From Armatimonadota bacterium (lineage in GTDB: Bacteria > Sysuimicrobiota > Sysuimicrobiia > Sysuimicrobiales > Humicultoraceae), in NCBI GenBank assembly GCA_031459855.1, contig JAVKHP010000001.1:2315906-2379905 (forward strand): DNA of 64,000 nt. The letters run 5' to 3'. The translations under genes and the position numbers were made by a program. Shown here piece after piece: positions 19,964 to 29,547 of the stretch. Positions within the stretch are counted from its first letter, which is position 1, and each line of letters opens with the position of its first letter. The notes beneath the pieces were generated by a model, which was not told the origin of the DNA, made no database searches, and saw only the letters and a list, made by a program, of their open reading frames with translations.

Positions 19964-20250
19964 CACCCCAAGATGAGGTCACCCACCGGGTTAACCGGGT
20001 AAGTCCCCTGGGAGACTACCAGGTCGATAGGCCGCAGGTGTAAAGCCGTAAGGCGTAGCCTAGCGGTACTAATAGGACGAGGGCTTGTCCTGCTCTAGGG
20101 GCAGCTGTGCGGAGCCTGCAACGCGCCGGTATGGTGGATGTGTGGCCGGTCTGGGGGCTCGTCGATCGAGAGCCTACCCTGTGAGGGTGCAGTAGTCCGA
20201 CTCTCAGACCGGTGCACAGCCAGCGGGCGGCCCACGGGGGTCGCCGTGCA

Positions 20251-20371
20251 TTCCCGGTGGCTATGCCGGAGGGGCCACACCCGTTCCCATTCCGAACACG
20301 GTCGTTAAGCCCTCCAGGGCCGATGGTACTGCGCTGGCAACGGCGCGGGAGAGTAGGTCGCTGCCGGGAGT
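20251..20371 (+). rRNA. rrf: 5S ribosomal RNA
   Basis: About 121 bases starting TTCCCGGTGGCTATGCCGG and ending GGTCGCTGCCGGGAG, which pair to close helix I. The conserved loop ACCCGTTCCCATTCCGAACA and GCCGATGGTACTG are present. It follows the 23S gene after about 157 bases with no tRNA and is closed by a strong terminator. Confidence 0.95.
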
Positions 20372-20373
20372 CA

Positions 20374-20412
20374 ACGTCGAGGGGAGGCGCACGCCTCCCC
20401 TCGACGTCTTTC
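20374..20412 (+). terminator. rRNA operon terminator
   Basis: ACGTCGAGGGGAGGCG (20374-20389) pairs without mismatch with CGCCTCCCCTCGACGT (20392-20407) over a two-base loop, followed by CTTTCT. Directly after 5S rRNA. Confidence 0.9.
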
Positions 20413-20687
20413 TGGCCGGGGACGCTGCCGCGTACGCAGGTAGCGGTCGCCCGAACACCGCCGGCGTCCTCGCGCTGCGGCCGACCGGGGACCCGTGCGG
20501 ACGGCCCGGGGAGCGTGGGCTTCGGGCATCTCGTGAGGGATGAACCGGGCGTGCCGCCCTGGGGACCGTCGCAGCGTGCATGGCGTGCGGGGGGAGCGAT
20601 TTGGCCGCCCGTCGGTTGCGGTGTCGGGTGCAGGCGTGCAGAGCGGCTGTCGTCGGATACGGCTGATCACAGCGGAGGGACGTCCCG

Positions 20688-22004
20688 ATGCGGTACGCGG
20701 CGGTGGGCGACGCGCTGATCACCCGGCGGGTGACGCGCTGGGCCGGGGCAGGGTACGACGCCCTCCTGGCCGTGCTGCGTTCCGCCGATGCGCGCCTCGC
20801 CAACCTGGAGGTCTCGTTCGCCAACGGCGTGGGGGCGCCGGCCGCGGGCTGGAGCGGCACCTATCTCACGGCGCCCGCAGGCTGCCTGGACGACCTGGTG
20901 GCCATGGGCTTCAACCTGTTCGCCCGGGCCAACAACCACGCGGGCGACTGGGGACCGGACGGGGTGCTGGAGACCACCCGGGTGTGCGATGCCGCGGGCG
21001 TCTGCCACGCGGGCGCTGGCCGTGACCTGGCCGAGGCGCGCCTGCCCGCCTACCTCGACCTGCCGGCGGGCAAGGTGGCGCTGCTGGCGGTGGCGACGGC
21101 CACGCAGGGCGCCGGCTACCGGGCTGGCCTGCGACGCCATGACAGTCCCGGACGTCCCGGCGCCAACTGTCTGCGGTACGAGGAGTACACCGTGGTCCCA
21201 CCCCGGACGATGGCGCAGCTGCGGGCCCTGGTGGCGCGCACCAAGGTCGACCAGGTCCGCCGCTACGAAGTCGCCCTGGGCTTTCGGGCGCCCGACCCCG
21301 AGGGCGTGCTCTCGATCGGGCCGGTGAAGTTCCGCGAGGGGCGCCGCGCCGGCGAGGCCTGGGAGGTCAACCAGCGGGACGTCGACGAGATCCTGCGGCA
21401 CGTGCGCGACGCCCGCCGCCAGGCGGATGCCGTGCTGCTGTCGTTCCACGCGCACGAGATGGGCGGCGGCGATCCCGATGCGGTGCCGGCGTTCCACCGT
21501 GAGTTTTGTCGGCTGTGCATCGAGGCCGGCTGCGACGCGGTGATCGGGCACGGGCCACACCGGCTGCGCGGGATCGAGGTGTACCGGGGACGCCCGATCT
21601 TCTACAGTCTGGGCAACTTCATTTTTCAGAACGAGGAAGCTCAGGGGTTGCCCGCCGATTTCTACGAGCGTCTCGGCCTCGACCCGCTGCTGGCCACGCC
21701 GGCCGATGGCTTCGACCGGCGGAACAGTCGCGGGAAGGGCGGGTTCGCCGCCGACCGCGCGTACTGGGAGACCGTGATCGCCTGGTGGGAGGCGGAGGCC
21801 GGACGGCTGCGGGAGATTCGGCTCTACCCGGTTACGCTGGGGTTCGGGCAGCCGCGTCCACGCCGCGGCCGCCCCGTGCTCGCCCGCGGTCCGGCGGCGC
21901 GCGCCATCCTCGCGCGCATGGACCGTCTGTGTCGGCCCTTCGGGACGCGCGTGGTCTGGCACCGGGGCGGGTACGGTCTCGTGCGCTGGTCGGGCGATGC
22001 CTGA
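20688..22004 (+). CDS. CapA-family (PGA synthesis-type) metallophosphoesterase-like protein
   Basis: A 438-residue protein of the CapA/YwtB family, related to calcineurin-like phosphoesterases. Visible motifs are AAVGDALITRR, LANLEVSF, ARANNHAGDWG (family NNH), SFHAHEMGGG and VIGHGPHRLRGIEVYRGRPI. No signal peptide or N-terminal membrane segment is seen, unlike Bacillus CapA, so it may act in the cytoplasm. Role in polyglutamate or other anionic polymer synthesis is not shown: no capB or capC is nearby. ATG at 20688 with GGAGGGACG upstream. Confidence 0.85.
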   Translation: MRYAAVGDALITRRVTRWAGAGYDALLAVLRSADARLANLEVSFANGVGAPAAGWSGTYLTAPAGCLDDLVAMGFNLFARANNHAGDWGPDGVLETTRVCDAAGVCHAGAGRDLAEARLPAYLDLPAGKVALLAVATATQGAGYRAGLRRHDSPGRPGANCLRYEEYTVVPPRTMAQLRALVARTKVDQVRRYEVALGFRAPDPEGVLSIGPVKFREGRRAGEAWEVNQRDVDEILRHVRDARRQADAVLLSFHAHEMGGGDPDAVPAFHREFCRLCIEAGCDAVIGHGPHRLRGIEVYRGRPIFYSLGNFIFQNEEAQGLPADFYERLGLDPLLATPADGFDRRNSRGKGGFAADRAYWETVIAWWEAEAGRLREIRLYPVTLGFGQPRPRRGRPVLARGPAARAILARMDRLCRPFGTRVVWHRGGYGLVRWSGDA

Positions 22005-22110
22005 TAGCACGAGGGCAGCGCACAGGACGGACGAGGGCTCCATCCCGGAGCGTCGTTGTCGCTCGTCGAGCCGGCTGAGGCCAGCGATCGTGCGTCCCGG
22101 GGCGGCCCCG

Positions 22111-22542
22111 TCAGCGGGAGAGCACCCGTGAGACCATCACGGTGCCAAACGGCTGTGAGGTCTGCCGCCGTGCCACTTCCTGTCCGTCCACCACAAGGCG
22201 CACGATCAACTCCCCCTCGGCGGTCGCCTTGGTGAACGTGGCCACCACCGCAACCGCCGACCGCATGTGGAACTGCGCGGGCACGTGGCCGCGAGCCGCT
22301 TGGGTGACCGCCGGCGTGCCGTACGAGCCTTCGAAGGGTAGCCCCGGCGTGCCGTCGACCACGATCACGATGGTGCGTTCCCGAAACCGCTCCGGCGGGA
22401 CGTCAGGGCGCACGGGTGCCAGACCCAAGCAGCCGGTGGCGGTGGTTGCGGCGACGACCAGCACGCCGATGCGCAACACACGACGGCACGCGCCGGCGAG
22501 GGGAAGCCTGGCAGACCGGTGCAGGATCGCGCGTAAGGTCAC
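22111..22542 (-). CDS. Putative lipoprotein, function unknown
   Basis: A 143-residue protein with an export signal: basic start, hydrophobic core RIGVLVVAATTATGC and a lipobox ending at Cys38. The mature part has strands ERTIVIVVDGTPGLPFEGSY, AVVATFTKATAEGELIVRLV and QEVARRQTSQPFGTVMVSR, suggesting a small beta-rich domain. GTG 22542 is chosen because it has GGAGG about seven bases upstream and gives a normal signal peptide. It is convergent with the capA-like gene. No named family recognised. Confidence 0.7.
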   Translation of the reverse strand: MTLRAILHRSARLPLAGACRRVLRIGVLVVAATTATGCLGLAPVRPDVPPERFRERTIVIVVDGTPGLPFEGSYGTPAVTQAARGHVPAQFHMRSAVAVVATFTKATAEGELIVRLVVDGQEVARRQTSQPFGTVMVSRVLSR

Positions 22543-22585
22543 GGGCGCCCTCCGGGCGGTACGTTGGAGGGGTCGTTCCGCGGTC

Positions 22586-22708
22586 CCCGCCAGCCTTCCT
22601 GTCGCGCCCGTCCTGGTGACGGTGCGCCTGGGCCGGGTAGTCCCGGACGTCGGGCCCCTGGCTGCCCGCAAGCCTTCTTATCGCGTCCGTCGTCGTGGCG
22701 AGCGTCCG
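22586..22708. repeat. imperfect ~41-base direct repeat
   Basis: Copy one starts at 22586 (CCCGCCAGCCTTCCTGTCGC) and copy two at 22665 (CCCGCAAGCCTTCTTATCGC), both continuing CG-CCGTC-TGGTG-CG with scattered changes, 79 bases apart. They lie in the 368-base gap between the lipoprotein and oxidoreductase genes, in which I see no gene. Confidence 0.45.
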
Positions 22709-22910
22709 CCCCGCTTTTCGGGTGGGCGCGTGCCACGGGTGGGCGTGGGCCATCGGCTCCTCGAGGCGCTGCAGCTGCTTGCTGTCTTCGCGCTGCCTTG
22801 AGCGCGGGGCGGTGGCCCGTGGGCGCAGCGTCGAAGACGGGCTGCGGGCGATATCGGCACCCCGTGTAACCTGCTAACATAGAACACGACCTGCTCACGG
22901 AGGCTGTGCG

Positions 22911-24059
22911 ATGGCAATGGCGCGCTGTGTGGTACTGGGCGGCGGCTTTGGCGGACTGGCGGCGGTGCACCGGTTGCGTACGCGGCTCGGCGACGACGCC
23001 GAGGTCACGCTGATCGACCGCCGGAACACCTTCATGATGGGATTGCGTATCCTGACGGTGCTCGCCGGCAAGGGCACCCGGGCCGAGGGCACGCGGCCGC
23101 TGACACGGTTGGCCGCCAGAGGCATCCGGTACGTCCAGGACGAGGTGACCGCGATCGACCTCGAGCGCCGGACGGTCCGCACCCGCACGTCGGGAGCGTG
23201 GTCCTACGACGCCCTGGTGGTGGCGCTGGGTGCCGAGCTGCGGCCCGATCTGGTTCCCGGCTACGATCCGGCGGGCTCGAACCTGTACGACCCCGAGCAG
23301 GCCGAGGCGATCGCCGCGCGGATCGCCTCGCTGGAGGCGGGGCGCATTGGCATCGGCATCCTCGGGGTGCCGTACAAGTGCCCGCCCGCGCCCTACGAGG
23401 CGGCGTTCCTCATCGAAGAGGTGTTGCGGCGCCACGGGGTCCGCGGCCGCGTGGACCTCGAGGTCTTCACCCCGCAGCCCTCCTCGTTGCCGGTGGCAGG
23501 ACCGGCAGCCTGCGCCGCGGTGGAAGGGCAGCTGGCGGCCAAGGGGATTGCCTTCCTGCCCGGGCGCCGTACGGCCGGCGTGGAGGGGCAGACGGTCGTC
23601 TTCGAGGGTGGCGAACGCCGGCAGTACGACGTGTTCATCGGCGTGCCCCCGCACCGCGGGCCGGCTGTGGTCAAGGCGGCGGGCCTCACCGCCGGCGACT
23701 GGATCCGTCCCGACCCGCGCACCTGCCGGCTGCCGGCCGATCGCGTCTTCGCCGTCGGTGACGTGGCCGAGTTCCCCCTGGCCAACGGCATGATGCTGCC
23801 CAAAGCCGGTGTTTTCGCCGAGGCGCAGGGCATCGTCGCCGCGGATGCGATCGCCGACGAGCTCGCCGGCGGCAGGCCCCAGGCTGCTTTCGACGGGCGG
23901 GGCTACTGCTTCATCGAGATGGGCGACGGGCTGGCCACGGCCGTGCGCGGCGACTTCTACGCCGCGCCCGAGCCGCGCATCGAGATCGCCGAGCCCAGTC
24001 CCCACACGGTGGACGAGAAGCGCGCGTTCGAGACCAGCCGGCTCGAGGCCTGGTTCTAG
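22911..24059 (+). CDS. Sulfide:quinone-reductase-like FAD oxidoreductase
   Basis: A 382-residue two-dinucleotide-binding flavoprotein. The FAD site is VVLGGGFGGLAAVHRLR at the N-terminus; DALVVALGAELRPD and FAVGDVAEFPL complete it. GVPYKCPPAPYEAAF is the conserved stretch of sulfide:quinone reductases and flavocytochrome c sulfide dehydrogenases and carries one redox-type cysteine. Only one of the usual two or three active cysteines is obvious, so the electron donor is uncertain. Probably peripheral to the membrane. A GGAGG lies 8 bases before ATG 22911. The dehydratase gene follows after 3 bases. Confidence 0.8.
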   Translation: MAMARCVVLGGGFGGLAAVHRLRTRLGDDAEVTLIDRRNTFMMGLRILTVLAGKGTRAEGTRPLTRLAARGIRYVQDEVTAIDLERRTVRTRTSGAWSYDALVVALGAELRPDLVPGYDPAGSNLYDPEQAEAIAARIASLEAGRIGIGILGVPYKCPPAPYEAAFLIEEVLRRHGVRGRVDLEVFTPQPSSLPVAGPAACAAVEGQLAAKGIAFLPGRRTAGVEGQTVVFEGGERRQYDVFIGVPPHRGPAVVKAAGLTAGDWIRPDPRTCRLPADRVFAVGDVAEFPLANGMMLPKAGVFAEAQGIVAADAIADELAGGRPQAAFDGRGYCFIEMGDGLATAVRGDFYAAPEPRIEIAEPSPHTVDEKRAFETSRLEAWF

Positions 24060-24062
24060 CCC

Positions 24063-25013
24063 GTGATCGGCGATGTCACCATCGACGCCGTGCGCGCTGC
24101 TGCCGCACGGATCGCTGACCGTGTGCACCGCACGCCGCTGTGGCGCTCTGAGACCCTGTCGCGGCTCGTGGGCGCGCCGGTCTGGCTGAAGGCGGAGAAC
24201 CTCCAGAAAACGGGCTCGTTCAAGGCACGGGGCGCGACCAACGCGGTGCGTCGGCTGCCGCCCGACGCCCGGACGCGGGGCATCGTGACCATCTCCGCGG
24301 GTAACCACGCGCAGGCGGTGGCCTACGCCGCGCAGCCAGAGGGCCTGCGGTGCGTGGTGGTCATGCCTGCCGCCGCGGCCCAGAGCAAGGTGGCGGCGTG
24401 TCGGGAGTATGGCGCCGAGGTGGTCCTGCACGGGACGGTCGCCGACGCCTTCGCACGCTACGAGGCCCTCGTGCGGGACGAGGGCCTCGTCCCCGTGCAC
24501 CCCTTCGATCATCCGGACGTGATCGCGGGCCAGGGCACCGTGGGGTTGGAGATCGTCGAGGATCTCCCGGACGCCCGCCTGGTGCTGGTGCCGGTGGGAG
24601 GCGGTGGGCTGATCAGCGGCATCGCCGTGGCCCTGCGCGGTGCCGGGGTGCGTGCGCGCCTCGTGGGCGTCGAGCCAGAGACGTCCAACGCCATGCGACT
24701 GGCCCTGGCCGCAGGTCGGCCTGTGGCGGTGACGCCCGCCTCCATCGCCGACGGGCTGGGCGCGCCTGCCGTGAGTGCCCGCACCCTGGAGATCGTGCGC
24801 CGCCTGGTCGACGAGGTGGTGGAGGTCCGCGACGACGAGATCGTGGCCGCGATGCGCCTGCTGCTGGAGCGCGCCAAGCTGCTCGTCGAGCCCGCGGGCG
24901 CCGCGGGGCTGGCGGCGTTGCTCACCGGACGGGTACGGATCGACGGCGGGCCCATCGTGGTCGTTCTCTCGGGCGGGAACGTGGACCTGGAGCGGGTGCG
25001 GGCCTGGCTCTGA
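24063..25013 (+). CDS. Threonine/serine dehydratase (threonine ammonia-lyase)
   Basis: A 316-residue PLP enzyme of the catabolic threonine dehydratase type, converting threonine to 2-oxobutyrate and ammonia, or acting on serine. The PLP lysine is in LQKTGSFKARGATNAV; SAGNHAQAVA, the glycine loop VPVGGGGLISGIA and VVLSGGN are the other fold II signatures. There is no C-terminal ACT domain, so no isoleucine feedback site is seen. GTG 24063 lies 3 bases after the preceding stop. Serine racemase is a close relative and cannot be excluded. Confidence 0.85.
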   Translation: MIGDVTIDAVRAAAARIADRVHRTPLWRSETLSRLVGAPVWLKAENLQKTGSFKARGATNAVRRLPPDARTRGIVTISAGNHAQAVAYAAQPEGLRCVVVMPAAAAQSKVAACREYGAEVVLHGTVADAFARYEALVRDEGLVPVHPFDHPDVIAGQGTVGLEIVEDLPDARLVLVPVGGGGLISGIAVALRGAGVRARLVGVEPETSNAMRLALAAGRPVAVTPASIADGLGAPAVSARTLEIVRRLVDEVVEVRDDEIVAAMRLLLERAKLLVEPAGAAGLAALLTGRVRIDGGPIVVVLSGGNVDLERVRAWL

Positions 25014-25211
25014 GCTGCGCCCCGCGCCCGCGGCCGCCACGTGACGAGGGCAGCGCACGCGCAGCTGCGGCGTGCGGGAACGCGGTGGCAGCCTGCCCCC
25101 CTCGGCCGCAGCGAGACGGGCGCAGCCGCGCCAGCGGTGGGCCGCACGATCGAGCGCAGCCGCGATCCCTCGGGGGAGAGATCCGTGCCGCGCGGGGGCC
25201 GCGAGCGGTGA

Positions 25212-25239
25212 TTGACGGTCGAATCGGGCCTGCTACAAT
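25212..25239 (+). promoter_or_regulatory. rpoZ promoter
   Basis: TTGACG (25212-25217) and TACAAT (25234-25239), 16-base spacer, 30 bases before the rpoZ start. Confidence 0.7.
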
Positions 25240-25268
25240 CAGGGAGTGTTCGCCGGAGGTGAGTGGGA

Positions 25269-25481
25269 GTGATCAAGCCCTCGCTGGAGGAACTGCTGGA
25301 GCAGGTCGAGAGCAAGTACGCCCTGGTCATCGTCGCGGCGAAGCGTGCGATGCAGCTCCGGGAGGGCGCCCTGCCCCTCGTCGACATCGACTCCACCAAC
25401 CCGGTCTCGATCGCCCTGGAGGAGATCGCCACCGGGAAGATCCGCTGCGATCTCTCGCAGCTCCAGACGGCCGGCCGCTAG
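25269..25481 (+). CDS. rpoZ: RNA polymerase omega subunit
   Basis: A 70-residue omega subunit that helps assemble beta' into RNA polymerase. [19 protein letters not shown] is the conserved opening with the SKYALV(I)VAAKRA helix, and [15 protein letters not shown] is the second conserved block. GTG 25269 is preferred over GTG 25263 because GGAGGTG (25255-25261) is then spaced normally. Monocistronic, with its own promoter and a downstream hairpin. In many bacteria rpoZ follows gmk; here it does not. Confidence 0.9.
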   Translation: MIKPSLEELLEQVESKYALVIVAAKRAMQLREGALPLVDIDSTNPVSIALEEIATGKIRCDLSQLQTAGR

Positions 25482-25592
25482 GAGCTGGCCGGAGCCTGCG
25501 GGAAGACCTGCGCGTGGACGCTGAATCCCGGAAGCTGAACAGCGCACGCCTGGTGTGCAGGGCCAGGTAGCCCGGGATCCACGACGTCGTTC

Positions 25593-25621
25593 GGAATCCC
25601 GCCCCGTGAAGGCGGGATTCC
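25593..25621 (+). terminator. hairpin after rpoZ
   Basis: GGAATCCCGCC (25593-25603) pairs with GGCGGGATTCC (25611-25621), 7-base loop, but no T-tract follows. Part of the right arm (AGGCGGGATTC) recurs at about 25640. May be a weak terminator. Confidence 0.45.
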
Positions 25622-25750
25622 GTGCTTCCATCTCATGAGGCGGGATTCGCGCTTCCACGGCGTGCGCGCTGTCGGGGAACGGTCACGCGGGAACCTGGAG
25701 GCGGTTGGCTGTCGTAGGAGGGGACAGGGGGGAGAGGAGAAGGGGAAGGC

Positions 25751-26212
25751 ATGCCAGGGGCCGTGGTAGCGGTTGTCCTGACCATCCTGCTGGCGGCTAC
25801 CCCCCCGGTGGCGGAGCGTGCCGTGGGGGATCTGCGCCTCCAGGTGACCGTGGGGAAGGAGATGTTCGTGCGGGGCGAGCCTGTGGGCATCGTCCTGCGC
25901 GTCGTCAACAGCGCCCCCACGCCGGTGACGCTGGTCTTCCCGAGCAGCCAGCAGTTCGATCTCGTCGTGCGCCAGCGAGGCGCGCTGATCTGGCAGTGGT
26001 CGCACGACAAAGCCTTCCTGCAGGTGATCCGCGAGGTCTCGTGGGCGCCCGGTGAGGTCCGAACGTTCGCGGGGCAGTGGGACCAGCGCGACCTGCAGGG
26101 GCGGCAGGTAGATCCCGGGGCCTACGACGTCTACGCCGCCTTCCTGGGCAGAGCGCGTGGTGAGACGCGGGGGACCGAGGTCGGACCGGTGCGCATCACC
26201 ATTCGGAACTGA
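25751..26212 (+). CDS. Secreted BsuPI-domain (proteinase inhibitor-like) protein
   Basis: A 153-residue protein with an N-terminal signal segment (VVAVVLTILLAATPPVA). The rest matches the BsuPI domain of the Bacillus intracellular proteinase inhibitor: LVFPSSQQFDLVVRQ, IWQWSHDKAFLQV and APGEVRTFAGQWDQRD are its typical strands. Proteins with this domain fused to a signal peptide are probably extracellular beta-sandwich proteins of unknown target. ATG at 25751 follows a purine-rich GGGGAGAGGAGAAGGGGAAGG run. Confidence 0.75.
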   Translation: MPGAVVAVVLTILLAATPPVAERAVGDLRLQVTVGKEMFVRGEPVGIVLRVVNSAPTPVTLVFPSSQQFDLVVRQRGALIWQWSHDKAFLQVIREVSWAPGEVRTFAGQWDQRDLQGRQVDPGAYDVYAAFLGRARGETRGTEVGPVRITIRN

Positions 26213-26387
26213 CTCCGCTTTCCCGACGCGCACAGGTGAGGTGCCTTAGGGGACGGGCCCGATCGCTAGCCAGCCGGTACTGACGGTGGCGCCCGGCGGC
26301 GCGTCGTGTCCGTAGCGCCGCCGCCGGCCGCGTGGGCGCCGGGGGTGGTGCCGGCGGGGCACGTGGACGCCGCGCCGGCCCCGCGGC

Positions 26388-26393
26388 TATAAT
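26388..26393 (+). promoter_or_regulatory. -10 box for tRNA-Met
   Basis: TATAAT, 11 bases before the tRNA. A matching -35 is not clear (GTGGAC, 19 bases upstream). Confidence 0.5.
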
Positions 26394-26404
26394 GGATCCG
26401 CTGT

Positions 26405-26481
26405 GGCGGCGTAGCTCAGCTGGTCAGAGCACGCGGCTCATACCCGCGGAGTCGGGAGTTCGAGTCTCCCCGCCGCCACCA
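26405..26481 (+). tRNA. tRNA-Met (CAT), elongator type
   Basis: Acceptor GGCGGCG (26405-26411) pairs with CGCCGCC (26471-26477), then A and an encoded CCA. Anticodon CAT at 26439-26441 in a CTCATAC loop; T-arm GGGAGTTCGAGTCTCCC. The G1-C72 pair argues against initiator tRNA. A CAT anticodon could also be tRNA-Ile2 (lysidine-modified), and tilS, the gene for that modification, follows directly. Confidence 0.92.
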
Positions 26482-26529
26482 CGGAGGGCCAGCACTCCAC
26501 GAGGAGCCGGTCCGCCCGCCCGACCGGGG

Positions 26530-27558
26530 ATGCCTGACCGCGCGGTGGTGCATCGTGTCGCCCAGCGTGTGCGCGCCGCGCTGCGCGCCGGGCTGGTGGC
26601 TGGCCGTGAGACCGTGGTCGTCGGCGTCTCCGGCGGCCCGGACTCGATGGCGCTCCTCCACGTGCTCCGCCGCCTGGCACCGGAGTTCCACTTGCGGCTG
26701 CACGTCGCGCACGTCCACCACGGGCTGCACCGGCGCGCGGACGCCCATGCGGCGTTCGTGCGGCGGATGGCCCGCGTATGGGGTGTGCCGGTGTCGGTGG
26801 TGCGTGTCGACGTGCGGGGCCTGGCCCGCCGCCAGCGCCTGACCCTGGAGGAAGCGGCACGGACACTGCGGTACGCTGCCCTGGCGCGCATCGCCCGCCG
26901 GGTCGGCGCGCGCCGCCTGGCGGTGGCCCACACGGCGGACGACCAGGTCGAGACGGCGCTGTTGCGTCTCCTGCGCGGGGCCGCGGATCCGCTGGCGGGC
27001 ATGCCCGTCCGGCGCCCGCACGACGGCCTCTGGGTGGTGCGGCCGTTGCTGGGCGTCTGGCGGGACGAGGTGCTGGCCTACCTGCAGGCCGAAGGGGTGC
27101 CCTGGCGGCGCGATCCGACCAATCGGTCGCGGATCGCGCTGCGCAACCGGATCCGGCACGACTTGCTACCCGTCCTCGCAGGGTATAACCCCGGCGTGAA
27201 AGCCGTGCTGTGGCGCCTGGCACAGCAGGCCGCCGACGACGCGCAGGTGCTCGACGCGCTGGCCGCCGGTGCCGCGCGCACGGCGGTGCGGCGACGGCGG
27301 GGGCGCGTGGCGATCGCGGCCGAGGCGTTGCGCGCGCTGCCCGCGGCGCTGCAGCGCCGGGTCGTCTACCAGGCGCTACGCGATGCGCGCGGGAACATCC
27401 GCGGCCTGGCGTTCGTCCATATCGAACGGGTGCGGGAGATGACGCTGGACGGCCGCCCGGGGGAGCGTGCCGATCTGCCGGGGCTCGTGGCTCTCCGCAC
27501 CGCCCAGGCTGTGGTGCTCCAGCCCGTGCGGCGCCGACGCCGGACGGGAGCGGGGTAG
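26530..27558 (+). CDS. tilS: tRNA(Ile)-lysidine synthase
   Basis: TilS attaches lysine to C34 of tRNA-Ile2 (CAT anticodon), letting it read AUA. The PP-loop VVGVSGGPDSMALLHVLRR is at residues 31-50; HVHHGLHRRADAH, LAVAHTADDQVETALLRLLRG and RRDPTNRSRIALRNRIR are the remaining conserved segments of the N-terminal domain. The chain is 342 residues, shorter than E. coli TilS, with no obvious C-terminal TilS_C domain. ATG 26530. It precedes ftsH, a frequent neighbour of tilS in bacteria; the hpt gene usually between them is absent. Confidence 0.92.
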   Translation: MPDRAVVHRVAQRVRAALRAGLVAGRETVVVGVSGGPDSMALLHVLRRLAPEFHLRLHVAHVHHGLHRRADAHAAFVRRMARVWGVPVSVVRVDVRGLARRQRLTLEEAARTLRYAALARIARRVGARRLAVAHTADDQVETALLRLLRGAADPLAGMPVRRPHDGLWVVRPLLGVWRDEVLAYLQAEGVPWRRDPTNRSRIALRNRIRHDLLPVLAGYNPGVKAVLWRLAQQAADDAQVLDALAAGAARTAVRRRRGRVAIAAEALRALPAALQRRVVYQALRDARGNIRGLAFVHIERVREMTLDGRPGERADLPGLVALRTAQAVVLQPVRRRRRTGAG

Positions 27559-27562
27559 ATGC

Positions 27563-27568
27563 TATAAT
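27563..27568 (+). promoter_or_regulatory. -10 box for ftsH
   Basis: TATAAT, 42 bases before the ftsH start; no convincing -35 box. Confidence 0.45.
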
Positions 27569-27609
27569 CGAAGTACAGCGCGCGACGGCGCGCGGGGGAT
27601 CGGGGGCCT

Positions 27610-29523
27610 GTGACCAACCGGTATCTGCGCAACCTCATCGTGTGGGCCGTGATCCTGGCGGTGGCCTTTCCGTTTGCGCTGCAGCTGTGGCGGCGGGCCC
27701 CGCGGGAGGTGATGGACTACAGTGCCTTCGTCGAGCAGGTCCAGGCGGGGCAGGTGGTGCAGGTCGAGATCGGCGACGGCACCGTCAACGGGCGTCTGAG
27801 GAACGGCCAGCAGTTCACGACTTACATCCCCCCGGGGGACGCCTCGTACCTCGAGCTGCTCAAGGCCAAGGGCGTGGCCATCAAGGTCGAGCCCCGGTCC
27901 CGGACGAGCCTGTGGCCCAGCCTGCTCTCGACCCTGCTGCCCATCATGCTGCTGGTCGGCCTGTGGATGCTCATGCTCCGCCAGGCGCAGTCGGGGAGCA
28001 ACCAGGCCATGGCGTTCGGCAAGAGCCGCGCCCGCCTCCACACCGACAGCAAGCCCAAGGTGACGTTCGCCGACGTGGCGGGCGTCGACGAGGCCAAAGA
28101 GGAGCTCCAGGAGGTCATCGAGTTCCTCAAGTACCCGAAGAAGTTCCAGGCGCTGGGCGCCAAGATCCCCCGGGGCGTGCTGCTGGTGGGACCGCCCGGC
28201 TCGGGCAAGACCCTCCTGGCCAAGGCCGTGGCGGGCGAAGCCGGGGTGCCGTTCTTCTCGATCTCGGGCTCCGAGTTCGTGGAGATGTTCGTCGGGGTGG
28301 GCGCGTCGCGCGTGCGGGACCTGTTCGACCAGGCCAAGAAGAGCGCGCCGTGCCTGGTCTTCATCGACGAGATCGATGCCGTCGGGCGGCAGCGCGGCGC
28401 CGGGCTGGGCGGCGGACACGACGAGCGCGAGCAGACCCTCAACCAGCTGCTGGTCGAGATGGACGGGTTCGACCCCAATGCGGGGATCATCGTGATCGCC
28501 GCCACCAACCGGCCGGACATCCTCGACCCGGCGCTGCTGCGGCCCGGGCGGTTCGACCGGCGCATCGTGGTGGACAACCCGGACACCAAGGGCCGCCGGG
28601 CGATCCTCGACGTGCACGTCCGCGGCAAGCCCCTGGCCGGCGACGTCGACCTCGACGCGCTGGCCAAGCGCACGCCGGGGTTCTCGGGGGCCGATCTGGC
28701 CAACATGGTCAACGAGGCCGCACTGCTGGCCGCGCGGCGCAACAAGAAGAAGATCACGGCCGCCGAGTTCGACGAGGCCATCGACCGGGTGATCGCCGGC
28801 CCGCAGCGGCGCAGCCGTATCCTCACGCCCAAGGAGCGGGAGCTCACCGCGTACCACGAGGCCGGCCACGCGCTGCTGGCCAAGGTCGTGCCCGGTGCCG
28901 ACCCGCCCCACAAGGTGACGATCCTCCCGCGGGGACTGTCGCTGGGGTACGTGATGTTCGCGCCGCCCGAGGACAAGTACACCTACACGAAGCAGGAGAT
29001 CCTGGCGCGGATCACCGTGGGGCTGGGCGGCCGGGTCGCCGAGGAGGTCGTCTTCGGCGAGGTGACCACCGGCGCCCAGAACGACTTCGAACAGGCGACG
29101 GAGCTGGCCCGCAAGATGGTCACCGAGTACGGCATGTCGACCAAGCTGGGCCCCCTGTCGCTGGGCAAGCGCCACGGGCCGGTGTTCCTGGGCCGCGACC
29201 TCGTCGAGAGCCGCAACTACAGCGAGGAGATCGCCTACGAGATCGACAAGGAGATTCGCCGGATCATCGACGAGTGCTACGAGCAGGCCCGCCAGCTCAT
29301 CGTCAGGCACCGCGACGCGCTGGAGCGCATCGCCCGGGCGCTCGTCGAGCGCGAGAGCCTGGAAGCGGACGAGCTGGCCCGCCTGTTCGAGGGCAGGCCC
29401 CTGGAGCCGCCGGCCGCCGGGCCGCCGGCGGCGGAGCCCGCCCCCGAGCCTGCGGTCGAGCCGCGGGTCCGCCCCGAGGCGCCGCTGCCGCGGCTGCGGC
29501 CCAAGCCCGAAGCGTCGACCTAA
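27610..29523 (+). CDS. ftsH: ATP-dependent zinc metalloprotease FtsH
   Basis: Membrane-bound AAA+ protease that degrades misfolded membrane proteins and short-lived regulators; it works as a hexamer. Two transmembrane segments lie at about residues 9-27 and 105-125 with a short external domain between. The AAA module has Walker A GPPGSGKT (from about residue 194), Walker [10 protein letters not shown] and the SRH region [19 protein letters not shown]. The zinc site is HEAGH (His416), with a conserved Asp in NDFEQAT. The C-terminal 50 residues are Pro/Glu-rich. Length 637 is normal. GTG start. Confidence 0.97.
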   Translation: MTNRYLRNLIVWAVILAVAFPFALQLWRRAPREVMDYSAFVEQVQAGQVVQVEIGDGTVNGRLRNGQQFTTYIPPGDASYLELLKAKGVAIKVEPRSRTSLWPSLLSTLLPIMLLVGLWMLMLRQAQSGSNQAMAFGKSRARLHTDSKPKVTFADVAGVDEAKEELQEVIEFLKYPKKFQALGAKIPRGVLLVGPPGSGKTLLAKAVAGEAGVPFFSISGSEFVEMFVGVGASRVRDLFDQAKKSAPCLVFIDEIDAVGRQRGAGLGGGHDEREQTLNQLLVEMDGFDPNAGIIVIAATNRPDILDPALLRPGRFDRRIVVDNPDTKGRRAILDVHVRGKPLAGDVDLDALAKRTPGFSGADLANMVNEAALLAARRNKKKITAAEFDEAIDRVIAGPQRRSRILTPKERELTAYHEAGHALLAKVVPGADPPHKVTILPRGLSLGYVMFAPPEDKYTYTKQEILARITVGLGGRVAEEVVFGEVTTGAQNDFEQATELARKMVTEYGMSTKLGPLSLGKRHGPVFLGRDLVESRNYSEEIAYEIDKEIRRIIDECYEQARQLIVRHRDALERIARALVERESLEADELARLFEGRPLEPPAAGPPAAEPAPEPAVEPRVRPEAPLPRLRPKPEAST

Positions 29524-29547
29524 CCACAGCAGCAGGTGAGCGCGACC

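Noticed and set aside
20413-20687. Gene in the gap after the rRNA terminator
   Set aside because: No frame with a start, ribosome binding site and recognisable content; nothing supported.
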